From NCBI RefSeq assembly GCF_903893715.1, contig NZ_CAITNG010000039.1, positions 1-64,000 on the forward strand: a DNA stretch of 64,000 nt, given 5' to 3'. The notes beneath the pieces are model-generated. The model was not told where the DNA came from and ran no database searches. It was given only the letters and a program-made list of their open reading frames with translations. Shown piece by piece: positions 45,472 through 54,822 of this stretch (positions are counted from its first letter, which is position 1; each line of letters starts with the position of its first letter). The position numbers and the translations under genes were made by a program. The DNA comes from an uncultured Mucilaginibacter sp. (GTDB lineage Bacteria; Bacteroidota; Bacteroidia; Sphingobacteriales; Sphingobacteriaceae).

Positions 45472-46815
45472 TTATTTGGTTGTTGTTGCGGTTAATAATT
45501 GAATATAGGCCCTCGTTACATTGGCTGTAAACTGTGCCTGGGCAAGCGAAAATTTCAGTTGGGATAGCTGCGTATCAGCTGTTAACACATCTGTTGTATT
45601 GACAAGGCCTTGCTGGTAACGGTTTTGTAATATCCGTAGCGCTTCGCTAGCCTGATCAATGGCCGCTTCGTCCTGACTAATCTCGAATCGGGCATCGGAA
45701 AGGTCGCGATAGGCTTTATCCAGTTCCATTTGGCACTGCTCTTTTTGCTGGGCTAACTGAACAGTCAACTTGTCCCGCTCCAACTTTTGCGAAGCGATCA
45801 CGTGTTTGGTTTTGTTTCCGTTAAACACGTTCCATGACAATTGTACGCCGATCAGATAAGCATTAGCACCAAACCCTGTTAAATGGCCGTCGTTATATTG
45901 AAAATTCCCGAATGCATTCAGCTTAGGCAGGTAGCCCATCTGGCTCGATTTGATCATCAAACTAGACGCGTCAATTGCCTTTTGCATAGCCATAAAATCT
46001 GAACGGTTAGCGTAAACCTTATATGTGCTGTCGGTTACGGTTAAGTCTTTTGGGATTAAATCACTGGGCTTGTATATGGTGCCCGTCGGTTGCCCCATCA
46101 ACACACCGAGGTAATCTGATGCGTTACGGATGCTGCTCTTGGCTTTAGCAAGGTTACTTTCTACCAATGTAACATGCACCTGGGCATTCAATAAATCTGA
46201 CTTTTGAATTAAGCCCTGTTTAAAATGGTTATCAGTGAAAGTATAAACTGCCTTAGCGGTTTGGTCCGCCTCCGATAAAACCTTTACCGCGTCGTAAGCC
46301 AACTGCAACTGCAGGTAGGCCTTTTTGACTTCAAAGTTCATGTATTCTTGTGTACGCTGCATTTTATACTGGTAAACTTCGGTTTGCTTCTCCGCGCCTT
46401 TACGCATATACAACATATCGATATTAAGTAAAGGCTGCTTCACCTCAAGTTGTGCCATGTAATCAGGCGTTGCCGAAGGATGATTTAATAAGGCAGGATT
46501 AAAGTCATTTTGCGTGATGGTCCCTTGTTGCAATTTAAAGCCGAAAGCGTTAAGCGGGTTATTGGTACTCATCGCTATATAGGACAGATCGGCCTGGGGG
46601 AGGAAGATAGCATCCGTTTGCCTGTAATTGGCCGCAGCGATACCTCCGTCCAACTTGGCCAACTGGATATTCTTATTGTTGGCTAAAACAGCCGATAGTG
46701 CGTCACTAAGACTTAAGTTTTTCGTGTTTTCCTGCGCATGAGCTGTCGATAGCGCAACGACGCTTGCTATTACAGGTAACAACAATAATTTAAAAAAACG
46801 CTTTGTGATTTTCAT
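45472..46815 (-). CDS. TolC-family outer membrane channel (RND operon)
   Basis: The 447-residue protein has a signal peptide (about 1-27, ending AHAQ) and two OEP domains (NLSLSDALSAVLANNKNIQLAKLD early, TTDVLTADTQLSQLKFSLAQAQ late). It is first in the RND operon and has a perfect GTAACATTTGTTAC palindrome and -7 box upstream. Confidence 0.92.
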   Translation of the reverse strand: MKITKRFFKLLLLPVIASVVALSTAHAQENTKNLSLSDALSAVLANNKNIQLAKLDGGIAAANYRQTDAIFLPQADLSYIAMSTNNPLNAFGFKLQQGTITQNDFNPALLNHPSATPDYMAQLEVKQPLLNIDMLYMRKGAEKQTEVYQYKMQRTQEYMNFEVKKAYLQLQLAYDAVKVLSEADQTAKAVYTFTDNHFKQGLIQKSDLLNAQVHVTLVESNLAKAKSSIRNASDYLGVLMGQPTGTIYKPSDLIPKDLTVTDSTYKVYANRSDFMAMQKAIDASSLMIKSSQMGYLPKLNAFGNFQYNDGHLTGFGANAYLIGVQLSWNVFNGNKTKHVIASQKLERDKLTVQLAQQKEQCQMELDKAYRDLSDARFEISQDEAAIDQASEALRILQNRYQQGLVNTTDVLTADTQLSQLKFSLAQAQFTANVTRAYIQLLTATTTK

Positions 46816-46832
46816 TTAATTTTTATTTGAAA

Positions 46833-46877
46833 CAAAAGTAGTCTCAGCAAAAAAGTTAAACGGTAACATTTGTTACC
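46833..46877 (-). promoter_or_regulatory. Crp/Fnr-type operator and promoter, RND efflux operon
   Basis: A perfect palindrome GGTAACATTTGTTACC (46862-46877, centre 46869.5) is followed on the minus strand by a perfect -7 box TACTTTTG (46840-46833). The centre-to-box distance is 36.5 bases. It is the strongest of the five sites. Confidence 0.82.
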
Positions 46878-47068
46878 TAGGGAGCGGCCTCGGTAAACTT
46901 TAAAAATGAAAAATCCTACGCACTCGCCGCCCAGAAACTTCAACCTAAATATTCAAAATGTGTATTTGGAAGAAAATATAAAATGATCCTATATGAAGAT
47001 GAAAAATTCGCCGATACTCATGTTTGCAATAACTCGAAAAGGCGGTCAATGACAAGGACACCTCTTAA

Positions 47069-47239
47069 ATTTTTGGTATTGAAAATATCTACTGTAAGAT
47101 TAGTGAGTATTACGAGGCTAATAATCATCTTGATAAAGCGATTGAATTTTGGGAAAAGGCGGTCGTCCTTAATCCTAAAGTCGGTATCTCGCGTAAGCTG
47201 GAAAACCTAAAAAAGAAGGCCGTTTATAAAGATAAATGA
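47069..47239 (+). pseudogene. TPR-protein C-terminal remnant
   Basis: A plus-strand frame without a start codon reads CKISEYYEANNHLDKAIEFW, continues EKAVVLNPKVG and ends at 47239. It looks like the last tetratricopeptide repeat of a longer protein, such as the tail of a serine hydrolase with a TPR end. Upstream frames are broken. It sits between the RND and Wadjet operons and marks a boundary where a gene was lost. Confidence 0.5.
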
Positions 47240-47262
47240 TAACCAATTCGGTTTGAAGGGCA

Positions 47263-48117
47263 TTATTTTATCAGTATTTCCTGCTCTAAGCCTTTTTTAT
47301 ATTGATGTATAAAACTAATCAATTCATGAATTTTTGGCTCCGTAACGAGCTTCAGGTCAAAATTGATCTTCTGACCGTCGTATAATTTTCGGTTTCCCCA
47401 TGTCTTGATCGACAATTCAATATGATCAGGTACGAAGAATGTTGATCGTGATCCCAAATGACGCTTATATTCATTTAGATAAATACCAATTCCAGCAAAG
47501 TCAAAATCACCGTAGTGCAAATAAGGGTTTTCAATAGCTTGCAGCCATTTTATCAGGTCTTTACTTTGATTTAGGGGATACCGGCAAACAAATAATGGAC
47601 GGATATTTTCAAATAAATGCCTTTGCTTAGCTATTTGGCTAAAATTTTCAGAATTTTCAACACCCACTATGGTTAAGCCGGGATGTGGCACAAAATGCTT
47701 GGTATCATGTATAAATTGAAATGTTCCGGCAGGGGGATTAATTTTGATGTTCTCTCCGTTCAGTGTTGCTCCGACAGGTTCATAACAATTTACAAGAAAC
47801 CCTGTAAAAGTCCTTACTTTTTTTGCTTTTGAATTAGTAGCAGCCTGAATTAAATCTGCCCTTGTGATAATGTCCTGGCTTAATGTGTTGACATAATGCT
47901 CCAGGTTTGTTATTGAAAAACGATTTGATAAAAATGCGTTCAGCGATTCGACCTTCGGAACATAAAGCAGACTTCTTGTACGGCCAGACCTTATGTCAGC
48001 AAGGATACCTTCCATCAATAATTCAGCTACCAGCGAGCCTTTTAATTTGCTTGCAGGTATTTTTTCACCTTTAGACAATTGTAAAAATATATTGGCTAAT
48101 GATTTGCTTAAAACCAT
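47263..48117 (-). CDS. jetD: Wadjet-like JetD, toprim-type nuclease subunit
   Basis: The 284-residue protein has a toprim-like metal site: E154 in VGVENSENF, D204 and D206 in YGDFDFAGIGIY, and a late Glu (E278 or E280) in KGLEQE. N-terminal helices (about 1-90) probably form winged-helix arms. In Wadjet systems JetD is the topoisomerase-VI-like subunit that cuts plasmid DNA after the SMC complex extrudes it. This protein is shorter than typical JetD proteins of about 380-400 residues. It lies three bases after the JetC-like gene and ends the operon. Confidence 0.8.
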   Translation of the reverse strand: MVLSKSLANIFLQLSKGEKIPASKLKGSLVAELLMEGILADIRSGRTRSLLYVPKVESLNAFLSNRFSITNLEHYVNTLSQDIITRADLIQAATNSKAKKVRTFTGFLVNCYEPVGATLNGENIKINPPAGTFQFIHDTKHFVPHPGLTIVGVENSENFSQIAKQRHLFENIRPLFVCRYPLNQSKDLIKWLQAIENPYLHYGDFDFAGIGIYLNEYKRHLGSRSTFFVPDHIELSIKTWGNRKLYDGQKINFDLKLVTEPKIHELISFIHQYKKGLEQEILIK

Positions 48118-48120
48118 GTT

Positions 48121-51100
48121 TTAATTGTTAGTGATTAGCTTTTTCACAGTAGTCACATTTTTATTGTTTTTAGCCAATAAATAGGTATGCCTGTAATCGA
48201 CAGCATTATACGATGTTGGCGAACTGTTAATTAACAAAATATTTCGGTCATTGGCGAATTTCAATATGCCCTTCACATTGTTCGGATGAAGTTTACCAAT
48301 TTCATCCATCATGCAATGCAGGCGAAAATCTTTAAATCTTTTTGATGCACTTTCTTTGAAAACATTTAAAAGCATAATGTTGATCATTGCCTTGACCAAT
48401 ATATCTGTCCCCTCAGATCCAACGTTTGTCAGCTTTTCAACCCACCCGCTATCATTGTCATTTTCTACGACTTTAAATTGCAATTCAAACGTATCGGACA
48501 AATTGATCTCCTTTAGTTTGGATGAGGCAATCTCACTTGCGAAGTTCTTGAGGTACCCTACTGCTTTTTTATTGATTTGTTCTGTTTCGTTTCCGCTGAA
48601 AAGGTTTGACTTACCTAAAGACAGCGCGTGTTCATCATTGAACTTTCTGATTTCGCTCAAGAGCATCACAATTTTATTTGCACTTGGCGATAAACGCAGA
48701 TTAATGCTTTTAATGACTCCGGCAAAATTGCGCTCCTCAAAATCCTTATTGATGTCCGAAATAACTTTTTGTATCGTTGCCTCCTTTGAAACAAGATCCG
48801 TGGTTTCTTTGCCAATCTGGAAGATTAAACTGGCAAAACGTTCATTAGTCCGTTTTTCAAATTCCGATATTTTGTCTTCCTCCAGAAACTCCTTTAAATT
48901 TTCGGCAAAAAGGAAAAAGTCGTTGGTCTCAATAAGATTGGTTTTAAACCCAAAGATATTTGCCAACGAAAAATGGCTCAAAAATTTTTGTATGGATGTG
49001 CGCAAGTCGTCAAGTTTGTCCCTTACTGAAAAGCTCTTGTCATTAATTTCATCGATCAAATCCTTAAGCCGCCTTGTGGTTCTAACGGATTCAGATACAA
49101 TAAGAGCAGCAGGATCAAGTTTTGAAAAAACTTCCGTTTGGCTGAAATGGTCAAATGCAAGGATATCTTCTTCAATTTTTCTTTGAGAAGCATCCAGTTC
49201 TGCGATGATATGGTTCAATTTGATCACCAACTCCTGAAGCTTGCCTTTAGCGATTTCGTGACGTTGCCTTTCTGTGGCCAACTGGTTCTCATAAATCTTT
49301 TTATCTGACTTAAATTTGTCAATCAGGTCAAACAACTCACGTTTATCCTTGCCATATTCAGAAACCGTTTGCCTGTTATTTTCGATAAACTGCAGCTCCT
49401 CAACTATCGCGACAAATTCTGTGTCAATTGCGTTGAGCCGCATGGTGTCTGCGCCGGCATGTTCCAGGGCTTTACTGGCCTGCAGATGAAGGTCATTAAT
49501 GCGGGATTGCACCTGTATATCTTCGGATTTAATGTCTTCAGATAGCTTATTCAAAGTCTCTTGCAAGCTGGTATTCTCTTTGGAAATTTTGTTATCCCGC
49601 TCTTTCTTTTTTACTTCCACCTGGTTCCTAACCTGATTTGTTAGAACCCTTAGCTGCTCATCGGCCGCTTGCTTCTCTTCTTTTGCAACCTCAATTTCCA
49701 GTTTTATCGATCTTATTGCCGCATTTTTTTCTTCTATGGCTTTACGGTGATTATCATCAAGCTGCACTGTCTTTTGATCCTTTGCGGAAATGGCCTTCTG
49801 CGAATCATATTCTTTAAGTGCAATTAAGTCCTTTAACGATTTTATTTGAGGCTGGTATTTCTTTTTACACCTATCCTGTTCCTTTACCCTATCTTCTCCT
49901 AAAGTTCTAACCGTTGCTTCCGATTTCTTTATCTGGTCCTCATACTTCCGTACTTCCTTTTCATAATCAGCGATTGTTTTAACAGAGGTGCTTATTTCTT
50001 TCAGGTCAATTTCGAGACCATAGAAATTAGTCGATCCGCCCGTTGTATTTTGCGGAGATAAACCAGTATGGAATAACACCTGTTCCTGGTTAATCACCTT
50101 TCCTATAGTTTTTTCCCACCCAGGCTTATTTTCATTGAGCCAATCAAAAAGCGAATTTTTTCGGTTATTAATCAGTGTGTTTATTTGCTCAATGCTTTTT
50201 TTAGCACTTAAAATCGCTTCCTCAAGTCGTGCGCAGGTATGATTATATTCGTTGTCAAACTTTGCAAGATCAAAATCCCATTGCTTTTGTATCGATTCTA
50301 ATTGTTTTTTAGATCCTGCTATTTCGATACCAGCAGCGTGTATCACCCGGTTAGCTTCGCTTATACTATTTTTACACTCTTCTATTTCCCTTTCATACCA
50401 GCGTTCTAATTCAACTTCACGTTTCCTGATTTCCAACTTATGGAGATTTGATGTCTTGATTGAAATAAGCTCCTGCGCGTTTGCTTTCGTGTCTGTGTTT
50501 TCCTTTTCAATCTCCGCGATCAATTCGTCACACTGGAGACCAATCACTTCTTTACTTTTATAAAAAACTTCCCTGCTGTTATTTTTTTCAGCATTTTTTA
50601 AATTAGTAAAGTCGTTCAAATGATTTTTATTTTGACCAATTAAGGCATCAAACTTGGCCGTTATCTCTGTAAAACGGGCGGTTAGCAGCGCCTGCTCTTT
50701 TTGTAATTTCTCTTTCCTGCTTTCCCATTCTGATCGCTTATTGACCCGTTCTATTAGTTGATGGATATTTATACGTTCGTATCCTTCGGATTTTTGCTTT
50801 GCCTCATTCAATTTTCCAGTCAGTAGGGTAATTTCTTTTACGATTTTTTCCTTTTTGTCTTCAAACCGCTGATCTGCTTCTGACACCTTTTTATTGGCTG
50901 CGCTTAACTTTTCATTTTCGTTTTCAAGTTGCTTCATTATTCCTGGCAATGCCTTTTCGAAGAACGCGTGGTTGGTGATCAGTTGTGTTGCAACAATTGA
51001 CTTTTCTTTTTCCAAAAAGCAAATTTCCGTGTACGATTTGGAGATAGCATCTGCGATCAGCCGAACTACGACTTCGCCAGAGCGATTCTTATTGCTCCAT

Positions 51101-51780
51101 TTGCTTATATCATCCAGTTGGACTTCAAAGTCTTTAAGGTGAAGTTCATATTGGTCCAGGTCAATTTTTACGTCCTCTTCATTCAGGGACATGATGATTG
51201 TCTGTTTAATAAATTCTGCTTCCAGCTTTGAATTCAAAAATACATTCTGGATAGTTCTGGGCAGGTTTTGATACTGCCTGCTTTCAATCAAAGCATACTT
51301 ACGAAATTCCGCATTAAGGCCTTTGTTATTGCCATATAGAATGTCCCGGTATTCTTCATACCGTTCAATTTTCCGTGTGTAGATATTTGTCCCGGAAAAA
51401 GTCCCCCTGATTTGCTCCCAGGACATTGCTTTGTTCTCGGGATTGATATAATTTTCTTTCTTGTATGGACCCTCTATAAAACGAAAAGCAACGCGGCCCT
51501 GGGACTTAAATGCCAGGACACAAAAGGGGCCGGATTCTCTTGCGACTTCATAAACGATGAAAGAGTTTCCGTAGGGGAAGTAATACTCGTCGAACGTACG
51601 CTTGCCTTTTTCAATTCCCAATTTAAGTTTATCGGCATTATAGAAAAATAGTATCGCCCGAAGTGTAGTGCTTTTGCCCACCCCCTGGGTTCCAATAAAA
51701 TGAACGTTGCCATCTATGCTTATATCGGCATAAGAGATACCCGCACTGTTTATAAAAACGATCTTATTCAGGTATCTCAT
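48121..51780 (-). CDS. jetC: Wadjet-like JetC, SMC/MukB-type ATPase
   Basis: The 1219-residue protein has a Walker A GTQGVGKST at 30-38, a very long coiled-coil middle (about 230-1000, rich in Lys/Glu/Gln) with a probable hinge, an ABC-type signature GSEGTDILVKAM (from about 1121) and Walker B HCMMDE with D1159-E1160. This is the SMC/MukB architecture of Wadjet motors that extrude DNA loops. It overlaps the JetB-like gene by 17 bases. Neighbours on both sides complete a JetABCD set. Confidence 0.88.
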   Translation of the reverse strand: MRYLNKIVFINSAGISYADISIDGNVHFIGTQGVGKSTTLRAILFFYNADKLKLGIEKGKRTFDEYYFPYGNSFIVYEVARESGPFCVLAFKSQGRVAFRFIEGPYKKENYINPENKAMSWEQIRGTFSGTNIYTRKIERYEEYRDILYGNNKGLNAEFRKYALIESRQYQNLPRTIQNVFLNSKLEAEFIKQTIIMSLNEEDVKIDLDQYELHLKDFEVQLDDISKWSNKNRSGEVVVRLIADAISKSYTEICFLEKEKSIVATQLITNHAFFEKALPGIMKQLENENEKLSAANKKVSEADQRFEDKKEKIVKEITLLTGKLNEAKQKSEGYERINIHQLIERVNKRSEWESRKEKLQKEQALLTARFTEITAKFDALIGQNKNHLNDFTNLKNAEKNNSREVFYKSKEVIGLQCDELIAEIEKENTDTKANAQELISIKTSNLHKLEIRKREVELERWYEREIEECKNSISEANRVIHAAGIEIAGSKKQLESIQKQWDFDLAKFDNEYNHTCARLEEAILSAKKSIEQINTLINNRKNSLFDWLNENKPGWEKTIGKVINQEQVLFHTGLSPQNTTGGSTNFYGLEIDLKEISTSVKTIADYEKEVRKYEDQIKKSEATVRTLGEDRVKEQDRCKKKYQPQIKSLKDLIALKEYDSQKAISAKDQKTVQLDDNHRKAIEEKNAAIRSIKLEIEVAKEEKQAADEQLRVLTNQVRNQVEVKKKERDNKISKENTSLQETLNKLSEDIKSEDIQVQSRINDLHLQASKALEHAGADTMRLNAIDTEFVAIVEELQFIENNRQTVSEYGKDKRELFDLIDKFKSDKKIYENQLATERQRHEIAKGKLQELVIKLNHIIAELDASQRKIEEDILAFDHFSQTEVFSKLDPAALIVSESVRTTRRLKDLIDEINDKSFSVRDKLDDLRTSIQKFLSHFSLANIFGFKTNLIETNDFFLFAENLKEFLEEDKISEFEKRTNERFASLIFQIGKETTDLVSKEATIQKVISDINKDFEERNFAGVIKSINLRLSPSANKIVMLLSEIRKFNDEHALSLGKSNLFSGNETEQINKKAVGYLKNFASEIASSKLKEINLSDTFELQFKVVENDNDSGWVEKLTNVGSEGTDILVKAMINIMLLNVFKESASKRFKDFRLHCMMDEIGKLHPNNVKGILKFANDRNILLINSSPTSYNAVDYRHTYLLAKNNKNVTTVKKLITNN

Positions 51781-52336
51781 GCTGTATATCTTCAGGTATG
51801 TCTATGTTCAGTATCAACTTTTCCAGGTACGTAAATGAAGCCAGGGTTTTATATTCATGTACGATGATATTTTCTAATTCGATAAAGTTATCCTTCTCCA
51901 AAATATCTAACACCTTGTCGATAATTTCTGAATGCTTTTCCTTTCCAGGCGTGTACTTTTTTAGACCTTCTAACTTATTTTTCAAATCTGCGTCAACGCT
52001 TAACCTTACCAACAAGTCAGAAGGCTTGAATCGAAATCCTGACCCGAAACTATTTTCAAACGTTTTTAGAAAATCAACAATATCAATCCATTTCATGGCA
52101 ATTTCCAGTTTACGTTCCATTTCCGCGCGGCTTTCGGACCGCGCAAAGTAGTAGTATTCATCACCTTCTTCCAGGATCAGGTTAATACCCATGAAATAAT
52201 CACAATAAGAATCATAATCCTGGCTGATTGCCGAGTAAAGTTTGCGCACGGATTCTCTACTGCTGTTGGAACAAATAAATTGGCCCTTATTCAGTATTTC
52301 AAAAACCTCTGCTGACTGTTTGGGTATTTCCTGCAT
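51764..52336 (-). CDS. jetB: Wadjet-like JetB, MukE-type subunit
   Basis: The 190-residue protein is mostly helical with a KLYSAISQDYDSYCDYF / YYYFARSESRAEMERKLE pattern, consistent with tandem winged-helix MukE/JetB subunits. I assign it by size, position and overlap with the ATPase gene rather than by strong motifs. It lies one base after the JetA-like gene. Confidence 0.72.
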   Translation of the reverse strand: MQEIPKQSAEVFEILNKGQFICSNSSRESVRKLYSAISQDYDSYCDYFMGINLILEEGDEYYYFARSESRAEMERKLEIAMKWIDIVDFLKTFENSFGSGFRFKPSDLLVRLSVDADLKNKLEGLKKYTPGKEKHSEIIDKVLDILEKDNFIELENIIVHEYKTLASFTYLEKLILNIDIPEDIQHEIPE

Positions 52337-52337
52337 G

Positions 52338-53537
52338 TTATAACGGATAAATCAATAAATATTCTGTGTTCTGCCGGGTTTGATAGTCCCCGGTCAACCT
52401 GAACTGCAGGTCATATTGCGAAATAAGCTGGCAATAAATGGTAAGGCATTCCTCAAAGGATACCGGTTTGCCAAAATCGTAGGTCTGTAGAAAATCGAAC
52501 AGGTTGTTACTTCCGGCAAGGAAACTATTTTTAACCGCCTCAAGATTTATTTGTTCCACCTCTTCAATATCAAGTTGCAAATAGTCTGATAAATTATTAT
52601 CAGAAAGCTGAATGACAGAACGGTTGCCGGTCTTGTTTCTGCTCACAACTTTTTTTATGGCATCGAGTGCTTCATCATCGCTTTGCAACTGATCTAAAGA
52701 AAGCTTCAGGGGGTAGGCTGGATTAGGCTCATAAACCAGTGCATGGTCTGTCAACAAAAGTTTGACGATGTTCGTCTTGCTTTTTAATTCGAATTGGTCT
52801 TTTAAATATTTTAATTGCCTGATTTTTTCCAATAGCCCGCTTTGATATTTTAAGCGGTTCAAAAACTCTATAATTTGCTTTTGTATATCAATTAAATTAT
52901 GGCGGCAAAAATTAAGCTGCCCCCGCAACGCGTTAATGATCCTTTGCAATTCTTCATCTGAAGCGGTTTTGAAAAAAGTCTGCTCCTCATCACCAGCTAC
53001 CAGATTATCCGTTAGTGAGACGAGGGTTGTAATGTCATTTCGCTTGAGGTCAAGGTGCTCCAGCTTGGCCTTCTTTATTTTATAATTTGGTTCATTCTTA
53101 AACGTATTATCGATGTTACGTTTAAGGTCAACGACATTTCTTATGGCAATAATCCCCGTTTTTCTTAAGGCACTTTTAACCTGTCTCAGATAATTATACT
53201 TCCGGCTTTCACTATTTTCCTTCAGGTAATAAATGATATTTTGCTTTATGGTTTGGAGATTCTCCGAGATGTAGGAAACATTTATTTCTTCATTTACTTC
53301 TAATATCTGTTCAAAAAATTGAAGGAACTGATCGTCAAGCTCCAAATAGGCCCCATTTTCCCTAAGCACCGCGAATTCAAGCAATAGCCGAAGTTTATCC
53401 TCATTGTAATCCAAGACTTCTAAGGCATCGTCATATTTATAGGACAAGACTTTGCGCTTCTCAAATATTTCCGTGATGAGCTTTTGTTCCCGGCTTAGCA
53501 CCAATAGTAATTCACGTATAGATGAAAATGTTTTCAA
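52338..53537 (-). CDS. jetA: Wadjet-like JetA, MukF-type kleisin
   Basis: The 399-residue protein has a helical N-terminal winged-helix-like part (about 1-95), a long helical middle (about 100-270) and a C-terminal part (about 290-399), as in MukF/JetA kleisins. The start is TTG at 53537, with AAGGAAA nearby and no good ATG close, so I accept it. It is first in the jetABCD operon and diverges from the XRE-ImmA gene, 225 bases away. Confidence 0.72.
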   Translation of the reverse strand: MKTFSSIRELLLVLSREQKLITEIFEKRKVLSYKYDDALEVLDYNEDKLRLLLEFAVLRENGAYLELDDQFLQFFEQILEVNEEINVSYISENLQTIKQNIIYYLKENSESRKYNYLRQVKSALRKTGIIAIRNVVDLKRNIDNTFKNEPNYKIKKAKLEHLDLKRNDITTLVSLTDNLVAGDEEQTFFKTASDEELQRIINALRGQLNFCRHNLIDIQKQIIEFLNRLKYQSGLLEKIRQLKYLKDQFELKSKTNIVKLLLTDHALVYEPNPAYPLKLSLDQLQSDDEALDAIKKVVSRNKTGNRSVIQLSDNNLSDYLQLDIEEVEQINLEAVKNSFLAGSNNLFDFLQTYDFGKPVSFEECLTIYCQLISQYDLQFRLTGDYQTRQNTEYLLIYPL

Positions 53538-53705
53538 ATTGCTATTTCCTTATATTACAATTGATTACTTTATAGAGGTTTTAAAAGAAGGCTAATTTAT
53601 TTAGTTTTCGGTTCCTTTTATAATATTTTATCTGTTAGTGTTAAGTCTTTTTCATTTTAGCGTAAACTACTTATCCGAGTAAGGAAAATAAATTTATGAA
53701 AATAG

Positions 53706-53736
53706 TTGTTTACAAAAAACAGTTTTTGTATATTTG
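53706..53736 (+). promoter_or_regulatory. Promoter with embedded operator, XRE-ImmA gene
   Basis: A TTGTTT -33-like element (53706-53711) and a perfect -7 box TATATTTG (53729-53736) are about 17 bases apart. A perfect 8-bp palindrome TACAAAAA-ACAG-TTTTTGTA (53711-53730) fills the space between them. A repressor bound there would block the promoter. The XRE-domain protein encoded downstream is the obvious candidate, giving autoregulation. Confidence 0.7.
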
Positions 53737-53762
53737 TCTACACCGAAACAGAAAGAAAACCA

Positions 53763-54821
53763 ATGGAACAAACATTTGCCACCAACCTCACGCGCGCAAG
53801 ACTGCTAAGAGGTCTATCAATGGAAGAACTGGCATCTATGGCAAATTGCTCTAAGCAGGCGATCAGTCACTACGAAAGTGGATTGAGGAGGCCCGACAGC
53901 AGTATGCAATTATCCATAGCCGATGCCTTAGAAAAAGACATTGACTATTTTTACAATGATGCGAACGTAGCATTTAACCTGCACAATGTTAATTACAGGG
54001 AGGGTATGCTGTTAAGCCCTGCTCAAAGAAGTAAAGTTGAAGAACTTGCCAGCGCCCGATTGAATGATTATCTGGAATTGGAACGTATCGCCAAAGAACT
54101 GGTTGCGTTTCAAAATCCGCTGGAAGACATCATTATCAACAATACGTTTGAAGCGGAAAAAGCCGCGAAGCAGCTACGGAAAAAATGGAAACTTGGAGAG
54201 GAACCGATCTATAATATTTCCGGCTTTCTGGAGAAAAAAGGAATCAGGATCTTAAAAATTGATTTTGGTTTCCACTACAGCCATGAGGGCTTGTCCGGGT
54301 GGGCAGAAGAAAAAAGAGTGCCTGTTATTATTCTTAATGCCAGGCAGCAAGATTTGGCAAGGGTTAGATTTACGATCCTGCATGAACTCGGGCATTTACT
54401 GTTAGAAATTCAAGAGAGCCTGGATATGGATGATATTGAACGTATTTGCGATGCTTTTGCTGGTGCTGTATTATTACCTGCTGAAATATTGGAACAGGAG
54501 TTTGGCAAAAATAGGACGGCTATCTCCATGCCGGAATTACGACGGATAAAGGAAATCTATGGTATTTCTATTAAAGCGATAATGGTCAGAGCCAGGGTAA
54601 CAAAATTAATTACTTACGAATCCTATCAAAAATGGCTTACCGCGGATTATCCTGACGCTGCATATGGGCAGTATAATGGTACGGAAGAACCTCAGAAATT
54701 CCTGCAAATGCTTTACCGTTGCCTAAGTGAAAAGAAAATAGGATTTGATAAGGCCGCTAAACTTTCAGGCTGGGATGAAGCTGAATTTAGGCAAATTTAT
54801 AAACAACAAGTAGAGTTTTAA
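53763..54821 (+). CDS. XRE regulator fused to ImmA/IrrE metallopeptidase
   Basis: The frame is open from 53706, but ATG 53763 lies just after the promoter and gives MEQTFATNLTRARLLRG, a normal XRE start (352 residues). Residues about 5-60 form a helix-turn-helix (MEELASMANCSKQAISHYESG). A zinc peptidase with HELGH at 207-211 and a later Glu-containing segment (DAFAGAVLLP) follows. Such proteins cleave or sense a partner in toxin-antitoxin and mobile-element switches. A PIN-like gene starts two bases after its stop. The gene diverges from the jet operon. Confidence 0.9.
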   Translation: MEQTFATNLTRARLLRGLSMEELASMANCSKQAISHYESGLRRPDSSMQLSIADALEKDIDYFYNDANVAFNLHNVNYREGMLLSPAQRSKVEELASARLNDYLELERIAKELVAFQNPLEDIIINNTFEAEKAAKQLRKKWKLGEEPIYNISGFLEKKGIRILKIDFGFHYSHEGLSGWAEEKRVPVIILNARQQDLARVRFTILHELGHLLLEIQESLDMDDIERICDAFAGAVLLPAEILEQEFGKNRTAISMPELRRIKEIYGISIKAIMVRARVTKLITYESYQKWLTADYPDAAYGQYNGTEEPQKFLQMLYRCLSEKKIGFDKAAKLSGWDEAEFRQIYKQQVEF

Positions 54822-54822
54822 G

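Noticed and set aside
48311-49186. 291-codon plus-strand frame
   Set aside because: It lies antisense within the jetC ATPase gene, whose motifs are clear; the frame is a shadow of its coiled-coil codons.
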